Positions 58,560 to 64,000 of a stretch of DNA of 64,000 bases are shown one piece after another (position 1 is the stretch's first letter; each line of letters opens with the position of its first letter). The notes beneath the pieces were generated by a model that did no database searches, was not told where the DNA came from, and was given only the letters and a program-made list of their open reading frames with translations. The stretch is from Gibbsiella quercinecans (GTDB lineage Bacteria; Pseudomonadota; Gammaproteobacteria; Enterobacterales; Enterobacteriaceae), in assembly GCF_002291425.1 (NCBI RefSeq), contig NZ_CP014136.1:3906001-3970000 (forward strand), in the 5' to 3' direction. The position numbers and the translations under genes were made by a program.

Positions 58560-58582
58560 GATAGGGGGGATCTTTCCCCCCG
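58560..58582. terminator. Hairpin between convergent genes
   Basis: GGGGGGA-TCT-TTCCCCCC near 58565-58581 between two converging genes. The A/T tails are limited, so it is a weak bidirectional terminator call. The rest of the gap to 58710 is empty of genes. Confidence 0.4.
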
Positions 58583-58710
58583 GTGCGGCCCTTTAGGCTG
58601 TTTTAAGCCAATGGGCCAGGAGTGAATCACCATGTCCCATATAGAAACTGATTATTTTTTTCAATAACATGGTGTCATTCAGGTATAAATTTTTTGATAT
58701 TTTTATCGCT

Positions 58711-60219
58711 TCAGCTCACATTCTTGAGGAATCGCTGGAGCCTTTCGGAACGGGTATCATTCTTTAAGACCTCGGGTTTTGCATCATGAATGATTTCACC
58801 TTTTTCCATATAAATTACTCTGTCGGAAATGTTAAAGGCGAAGTTCATTTCATGCGTTACGATAATCATCGTCATTCCTTCTTTTGCCAGTTCCTCAATG
58901 ACCTTCAGCACTTCGCCCACCAGTTCAGGATCAAGAGCCGATGTCGGTTCGTCAAACAACATAACAGAGGGCTGCATGGCCAGAGCTCGGGCTATCGCTA
59001 CACGTTGTTGCTGACCACCGGATAGCTGATGAGGATATTTGTTTGCATGCTCGGCAAGGCCTACTTTTTGAAGCATAGCCAGACTCAGTAACTTGGTCGC
59101 AATCCGTGTGTCATGCTTGTGATACAGCGGTGCCAACTGAACATTTTCAAGCACCGTCAGATGAGAAAATAAATTGAACCCCTGAAATACCATTCCGACA
59201 TGAACTATACGTTCGAGATGATCTTTCTCGTTATATTTTTTCTCTGAATATGATCCTACCAAAAAAGGTTCATTATGCAGCCAGACTGCACCATTGTTCA
59301 GTGTTTCAAGCCCATTAAGGCAACGGATTAAGGTTGTTTTCCCCGAGCCTGAAGGGCCAATAATGGAAATGACTTCCCCCCACTTCACCTTCAGGCTGAC
59401 ATTTTTTATAACCTCATTTTCACCGTAGAATTTCTGCCCGCGTTTCAACTCTAAGGCAAACTCACCTTTAGGTTCGATATTCAGCTTACGGCGGGTTGCT
59501 ATCTGAACAGAGGGGACGTCAAACCCATCTGTTACACCCGGCGTCCTTCTTGATATGTCGAGATATCTTTCAAGCCACTGTAGCAGGAACCCAAAAACAG
59601 TAACAATCAGAACATAATAAAATGCCACTGCAGTCAGCGTTTCGAGAATAAGAAAGTTTTGCGTATATAATTGTTCACCAACCAGCAGAATCTCCGCCAG
59701 TGAGATAACTGACACTAACGATGTTAACTTAACAATCGTGATGTATTCATTTATCAGCGTTGGCAGCGCCACGCGAAATGCTTGTGGGATAACGATTAAG
59801 CGCTGAACACCAGGGAACCGTATGCCAAGCGCTTTACCGGCCTCCAGTTGGCCTTTAGGTATAGACAGTAATCCACCACGGTGAATTTCAGCAATATAAG
59901 CGGATTCACTCAACACCAGCGCGACCAGGCCAGCAATAAATGGGTTGCCTAAAAACTGGCTGGTCGAAGCGAAAAATTGAGGCAGATTGTAGACAAATAT
60001 CAGCAAAACCAGCAATGGCACGCTTCGGAAGAACCAGATATAGGATCTCGCAAAGTAACTGAGAAATGGATTTTTTGACTGCTTTAACAGAGCCAGAAAA
60101 AAGCCAAATACGATACCCAGCACCCATGCACACAGGCTGAGCTCAACCACTGTCCAGGTGGCCTGCCAAAAAGATTTATTAAAGAAGAGGCTCAGCAGAT
60201 AATGCCAGTCAAAGTTCAT
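58711..60219 (-). CDS. Amino-acid ABC transporter permease-ATPase fusion
   Basis: 502 residues joining two proteins: an N-terminal HisM/GlnP-type permease (about 1-225, with YIAEIHRGGLLSIPKGQLEA) and a C-terminal GlnQ-type ATPase (about 250-502) with Walker A GPSGSGKTTLI (near 287), signature LSGGQQQR (near 400) and Walker B MLFDEPTSALD. The permease and ATPase are usually separate. With the binding protein upstream in the operon it probably imports an amino-acid-like substrate. Confidence 0.92.
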   Translation of the reverse strand: MNFDWHYLLSLFFNKSFWQATWTVVELSLCAWVLGIVFGFFLALLKQSKNPFLSYFARSYIWFFRSVPLLVLLIFVYNLPQFFASTSQFLGNPFIAGLVALVLSESAYIAEIHRGGLLSIPKGQLEAGKALGIRFPGVQRLIVIPQAFRVALPTLINEYITIVKLTSLVSVISLAEILLVGEQLYTQNFLILETLTAVAFYYVLIVTVFGFLLQWLERYLDISRRTPGVTDGFDVPSVQIATRRKLNIEPKGEFALELKRGQKFYGENEVIKNVSLKVKWGEVISIIGPSGSGKTTLIRCLNGLETLNNGAVWLHNEPFLVGSYSEKKYNEKDHLERIVHVGMVFQGFNLFSHLTVLENVQLAPLYHKHDTRIATKLLSLAMLQKVGLAEHANKYPHQLSGGQQQRVAIARALAMQPSVMLFDEPTSALDPELVGEVLKVIEELAKEGMTMIIVTHEMNFAFNISDRVIYMEKGEIIHDAKPEVLKNDTRSERLQRFLKNVS

Positions 60220-60280
60220 TTCCCATTCTCCGGAAAAAATGAAAGAGCCATACAGAGGGTATGACTCCGGGGTTGGGTCA

Positions 60281-61117
60281 TTAATTCTCTTTGTAAGCTG
60301 CGGCGATTTCTTCTGCCGTAGGCTCCTGAAGATTATATTTTGTCAACAGCTCCTGATATTTCCCATTCTTCTTAACTTCCTGAAGCGCTGAGGTCAGTGC
60401 GTTCAACAGCTGATCGTTGCCCTTGGCAACACCCAGCCCAATAATGACAGGTTCGAGGATGTCTTTAGAGGTAATCTGCAGCCTTCCCTTAGTCTGATTA
60501 ACCATCATTTGTGATACTGCTGCATCATCAAATTGCACGTCTGCGGCATGTGAGAGCAGGGCCTGTGCAGCTAACGGCGATGATGAGTATTCCTGAACCG
60601 TTATTGAACCCAGTTTATGCTCCGCACAATATCCCTCAGATAGCTTATGCAAGGCAGGAACCCATGCCGCGCCTTTTAAAGATGCAACCCGTTTTCCACA
60701 CAAATCCTGCTGAGTTTTCGGTTTAAATGGGCTTCCATTAACCGTCATTAATGCTCCACCTGTTTTCAGGTAGGGGATATAGTTGATCTGCTTAGCACGC
60801 TCTGGCGTGATATAGAGCGCCGAGGCAATCACATCATAATGATGCCCTGTCAGCCCTAAAATCAGGCTCGCAAAACGCGTATCTATGGTTTTTGTTTTGA
60901 GCCCGAGTGATGAACTCATTTCTTTCATTAGGTCAGCGTCAAAACCAGCCGCCTCGCCATTTACCTGATAGTCATATGGGGCCCACGTTAAATCTGAACC
61001 GATGGTAAGAATACCTTCCTGCTTAGTTTCAACGGCCGCATGGGCGCTAAAAAGCACGCCTGTCAGAGTAATAGCAAGCAGCGATTTCGTTTTTATGAAA
61101 TTAAATTTACAAACCAT
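60281..61117 (-). CDS. Amino-acid binding protein (SBP family 3)
   Basis: 278 residues with a signal peptide (SLLAITLTGVLFSAHAA). Motifs of SBP_bac_3: LTIGSDLTWAPYDY, GFDADLMKEMSS, DVIASALYITPERAKQI. It delivers the substrate to the fused permease-ATPase 60 bp downstream. Confidence 0.92.
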   Translation of the reverse strand: MVCKFNFIKTKSLLAITLTGVLFSAHAAVETKQEGILTIGSDLTWAPYDYQVNGEAAGFDADLMKEMSSSLGLKTKTIDTRFASLILGLTGHHYDVIASALYITPERAKQINYIPYLKTGGALMTVNGSPFKPKTQQDLCGKRVASLKGAAWVPALHKLSEGYCAEHKLGSITVQEYSSSPLAAQALLSHAADVQFDDAAVSQMMVNQTKGRLQITSKDILEPVIIGLGVAKGNDQLLNALTSALQEVKKNGKYQELLTKYNLQEPTAEEIAAAYKEN

Positions 61118-61147
61118 GATGAACCCCCTGATGAAACAGATAAAGTT

Positions 61148-62308
61148 TTAACGATCTATTACAATCAACTCACGAGGTGCGCGTCTCGTCAGTATTTGCG
61201 GACCAGACGGCGTGATATGAATATTTTCTTCATGTACAAGCATTTTCCCTGGTGCGTATTCCATCCCCGGTTCAATGGTAATTACCATCCCTTCTTTAAG
61301 AACGGTGTTATCTCCCGGCATGTGTGAAGGTGGTTCCGTTAATTGCAACCCAAGGCCATGCCCGAGGCGGCCAACGTTGTATCCTTGTGCGCCGGCCTTC
61401 TCCAGAACGTTGCTCATACAGCGCCAGAGGTCTGTTGTTGTTGTGCCAGGAACGGCAAGCTTGATAGCGGCATCGGTCGCATCCCATAAAGCTTCATTTG
61501 CTCTAAGGGCAGCATCAGGCACATTACCAAAGCCAAAATTACGGTCGAAATCACAGAAGTAACCGTTGACCGTCGCACCAACGTCAATAATGAGGATATC
61601 TCCGTCATTGATCGTCCTGCTGGATGGGCGCGAAATGATCTGCTCATAGCCGCCATGTCCTGATGCTGCGGCCATGAAAGGAACGGAATGAGCGCCTGCC
61701 AGAATAATGTCAGCGGTTAACTGCTGGCCGATCTCACGCTCAGTTTGTCCAGCGCGGGCATAGGTTGGCAATTTATCAAATGCGTTGCAGACAAAGGTGC
61801 AGGACTGATGAATATAAGCCACTTCGGCCAACGATTTGATCGCCCGGACATTCCAAATGCATGGCGAGCCATCAACAAGCTGAGCATTTTTCAGCCTGTC
61901 CTTGAGCAGGAATAAATCGTTCAGTGGCATGCGAACAGCTGATTCACGCCCGAATTCCATACCAATCCGGCCAAAGCGTTTCGGGAGTTTCTCCAGGGCG
62001 CCAGCGAGAAGCGTGACGCCATCATCTGCCGGGCATGGCGCAGGCCAGCTCAATGTGGCGCTGATCCAGCTACCTTTCAGCAGTGGCGCGCCGATTTCCG
62101 GCACGATCGCGGTGCACAATCCTTCAGCGGGGATCAGAAAAAACCACGGTCGCGTCGGGCTTTCCCAGAACTGGCTGTCAAATCCGCTGAAATAACGAAA
62201 ATTTGGTGGAGAAGTAACGAGCAGACCATCAAGCTGATGCACTTGCATTTCTGCCTGTATCCGCGATAGACGTTCTTCAAACTCCTGAGACGTGAAGGCC
62301 ATATCCAT
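61148..62308 (-). CDS. M24 family peptidase (Xaa-Pro/creatinase type)
   Basis: 386 residues. The N-terminal creatinase domain (about 1-145) is followed by the pita-bread catalytic domain with metal ligands in LIIDVGATVNGYFCDFDR (two Asp), GHGLGLQLTE (His), ITIEPGMEY and VHEENIHI (two Glu). Family members cleave N-terminal residues before proline or act on small amide substrates. In this operon it may process an imported peptide or amide; substrate unknown. Confidence 0.9.
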   Translation of the reverse strand: MDMAFTSQEFEERLSRIQAEMQVHQLDGLLVTSPPNFRYFSGFDSQFWESPTRPWFFLIPAEGLCTAIVPEIGAPLLKGSWISATLSWPAPCPADDGVTLLAGALEKLPKRFGRIGMEFGRESAVRMPLNDLFLLKDRLKNAQLVDGSPCIWNVRAIKSLAEVAYIHQSCTFVCNAFDKLPTYARAGQTEREIGQQLTADIILAGAHSVPFMAAASGHGGYEQIISRPSSRTINDGDILIIDVGATVNGYFCDFDRNFGFGNVPDAALRANEALWDATDAAIKLAVPGTTTTDLWRCMSNVLEKAGAQGYNVGRLGHGLGLQLTEPPSHMPGDNTVLKEGMVITIEPGMEYAPGKMLVHEENIHITPSGPQILTRRAPRELIVIDR

Positions 62309-62341
62309 TTTTAACTCCTGAGTTACTCTCTGAATGAGTGG

Positions 62342-63562
62342 TTATTTAGCGAATTTCCAGATGACATCAGCCAGGATCTGAGCACCGAGTGCCAGATCTT
62401 CAGAACGTGTGAATTCTGCGGGGTTGTGACTGATACCACCGACACTGGGGACGAATATCATTGCTGTTGGGCAGATTCTGGCAATCATCTGCGCGTCATG
62501 GCTCGCTCCTGAAATCATGCTCAAGATGCGTGAAGTTCTTGTGCTTGCAGCGTCTCTAATCGCTGTCGATATTTCAGAAGAGAAGAAAACGGGTTCGGCC
62601 CGGGAAATGTTTTTCAGGCTCACGGTGAAGCCTTTTTCTTCTAACTGACGCGCTTCCTGATGCAGATAAATATCGGCCTGGCGCAGTTGCGCAGAATTTG
62701 CGTCACGAAAATCAATAGTAAAGCGGGCATGTCCGGGAACCACATTGATTGAACCCGGCCCCAGGCTAAATGTGCCAATAGTGGCAACGGCAGGGATACC
62801 TTCACTGGCCGACATCCGCGTAATGCATTGGGCGACTGACATCGCGGCCTGGCCTGCATCCCGGCGCAGGTTCATCGGCGTGGTTCCGGCATGGTTTGCG
62901 CTACCGTGAATATCAACTTGCCACCAGGAATGGCCCTGGACGGCTTCAACAACGCCGATCTGATTGCCCGTAGACTCCAGGATCGGTCCCTGTTCAATGT
63001 GGAGCTCCAGAAACTTCCCCGGTAGTTTATGCCAGGGATCGCGTTCTCCGTCATACCCCAGACGTTTAAGCTCGCGGCCAAAACAGTCACCGTTCCGGGT
63101 CTCGGCACCAAGCGCTTCGCTCAGGCTGATGTCTTTGACCATCACGCGGGAGCCGAGAAGATCGGGCGTGAATCTGACGCCTTCTTCGTTGCTTAACACG
63201 ATGACTTCAATCGGCGTGCCGGGTTTCAGGCCCTGTTCTTTGATCGTTTGTAAGACTTCAATGCCAGCGATGACGCCGTAACAGCCATCAAGTTTGCCTG
63301 CACTGTTCACCGTATCAATATGGGAACCGGTGCATATAGCGGGCTGCTCGTTTTCGCCAGGGATAACACCGTGAATATTCCCAATCTTATCAACCCAGAC
63401 TTCTGCCCCGGCTTCCTGCATCCAGTGAATAATCAGATCCCGCGCCACCGCATCTTCATCACTAAGGGCCAGGCGTGTCAGCTCGCCACTGGCACTGAGA
63501 CCGATTTCGGCAAGCGTATCGAGCCGGGTTAGCAGACGCACTGCGTTGATTTCAGGGGTCAT
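62342..63562 (-). CDS. M20 Zn-dependent amidohydrolase (carbamoylase type)
   Basis: 406 residues of the allantoate amidohydrolase / N-carbamoyl-amino-acid hydrolase family. Metal-site motifs: GSHIDTVNSAGKLDG, SNEEGVRF (Glu pair) and HIEQGPILE. It removes a carbamoyl or acyl group from an amino acid. The start overlaps the stop of the upstream gene by 4 bp (ATGA). Confidence 0.9.
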   Translation of the reverse strand: MTPEINAVRLLTRLDTLAEIGLSASGELTRLALSDEDAVARDLIIHWMQEAGAEVWVDKIGNIHGVIPGENEQPAICTGSHIDTVNSAGKLDGCYGVIAGIEVLQTIKEQGLKPGTPIEVIVLSNEEGVRFTPDLLGSRVMVKDISLSEALGAETRNGDCFGRELKRLGYDGERDPWHKLPGKFLELHIEQGPILESTGNQIGVVEAVQGHSWWQVDIHGSANHAGTTPMNLRRDAGQAAMSVAQCITRMSASEGIPAVATIGTFSLGPGSINVVPGHARFTIDFRDANSAQLRQADIYLHQEARQLEEKGFTVSLKNISRAEPVFFSSEISTAIRDAASTRTSRILSMISGASHDAQMIARICPTAMIFVPSVGGISHNPAEFTRSEDLALGAQILADVIWKFAK

Positions 63563-64000
63563 AATGTTTCTCTGCCCTTTTGGAGAAGTGATGCATACAA
63601 CGATTCGTCCGTTGCCCCTTCGGTGTTGATTAACAGCACCACGGAATGCTCATCAATGCCCAGAAGTTCACGCGTGCTTTCAGATCCAACGCAAGCTTCA
63701 AGTCCCGCAAGACCCGCGGCGCCACTTTCACCCCCCTGTACGGAAGGATCACTTCCTACAGGCGTCGCCAGCCGTGCCATCGCATGCAGGTCTTCATCAT
63801 CAGAAATCGTGATGAACGCCGTTGCTAATTTTTTAAGAATGGACCAAGCCAGCATGGACGGCTCATAACATTCCAGCATCCCCATCACCGTGGGTTGGCT
63901 TTCATCAAGCCGAACGATCCGGTTATTGATGCTGCTAGAAAACACGCAGGCCGCTTTATCGGGTTCCACCACAATAAATTTTGGGGCGTGCTCGCCGAGC
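63559..64000 (-). CDS. 2,3-diaminopropionate ammonia-lyase-like, partial
   Basis: About 147 C-terminal residues; the N-terminus lies beyond the window. The tail matches fold-type II PLP lyases of the diaminopropionate ammonia-lyase (YgeX) kind: GGESGAAGLAGLEA near the PLP phosphate-binding part and SVVLLINTEGATDESLY at the end. It would cleave 2,3-diaminopropionate to pyruvate and ammonia. Translationally coupled to the M20 gene, a pair also seen as ygeX-ygeY in E. coli. Confidence 0.8.
   Translation of the reverse strand, partial: LGEHAPKFIVVEPDKAACVFSSSINNRIVRLDESQPTVMGMLECYEPSMLAWSILKKLATAFITISDDEDLHAMARLATPVGSDPSVQGGESGAAGLAGLEACVGSESTRELLGIDEHSVVLLINTEGATDESLYASLLQKGRETL

Overview
The first 34.5 kb is a conserved enterobacterial chromosome segment: suhB, trmJ, the isc operon, pepB, sseB, yfhM, pbpC, ndk, rlmN, pilW, rodZ, ispG, hisS, yfgM, bamB, der, yfgJ, xseA, guaB and guaA. 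Gene order, GC-rich codon use and protein sequences point to a member of the Yersiniaceae, most probably Serratia or a close relative. The genus is inferred from overall impression; no search was run.

Region by region. 1-1.7 kb: a DUF1007 protein and a NicO-type nickel/cobalt permease. 1.7-9.4 kb: suhB and trmJ (divergent), then iscR-iscS-iscU-iscA-hscB-hscA-fdx-iscX, which builds Fe-S clusters under IscR autoregulation. 9.4-34.5 kb: aminopeptidase, envelope, translation, isoprenoid and purine genes.

34.5-41.2 kb: a small genomic island in the 3' end of guaA. It has a P4-type integrase, att-like repeats (34496 and 41174), and palindromic sites of one sequence family near both ends. Cargo: a nuclease-like protein, a small membrane protein, two tandem Xre regulators facing a Ner-like regulator across a palindromic operator, about 0.9 kb without a convincing gene that folds into hairpins (one resembling the C4/CI antisense immunity RNA of P1/P4-type phages), and a protein with a HEPN-like R-x4-H motif.

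41.2-49.6 kb: a second accessory stretch outside the att repeats: the probable displaced guaA terminator, a second protein with R-x4-H, a decayed IS3-family element with terminal inverted repeats, a 965-residue nuclease-NTPase fusion that looks like a defence protein, and a MetE-like methyltransferase. The accessory block from 34.5 to 48 kb is the best place to look for new biology.

49.6-64 kb: chromosomal but variable genes: a DUF2058 protein, a frameshifted small lipoprotein gene, a sugar ABC transporter operon with a TIM-barrel isomerase and an apparent transketolase remnant, a LysR regulator divergent from an NAD(P)-binding reductase-like gene, and a catabolic operon (2,3-diaminopropionate ammonia-lyase-like, M20 amidohydrolase, M24 peptidase, amino-acid ABC transporter) running off the window end. 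No tRNA, rRNA or CRISPR array was seen.
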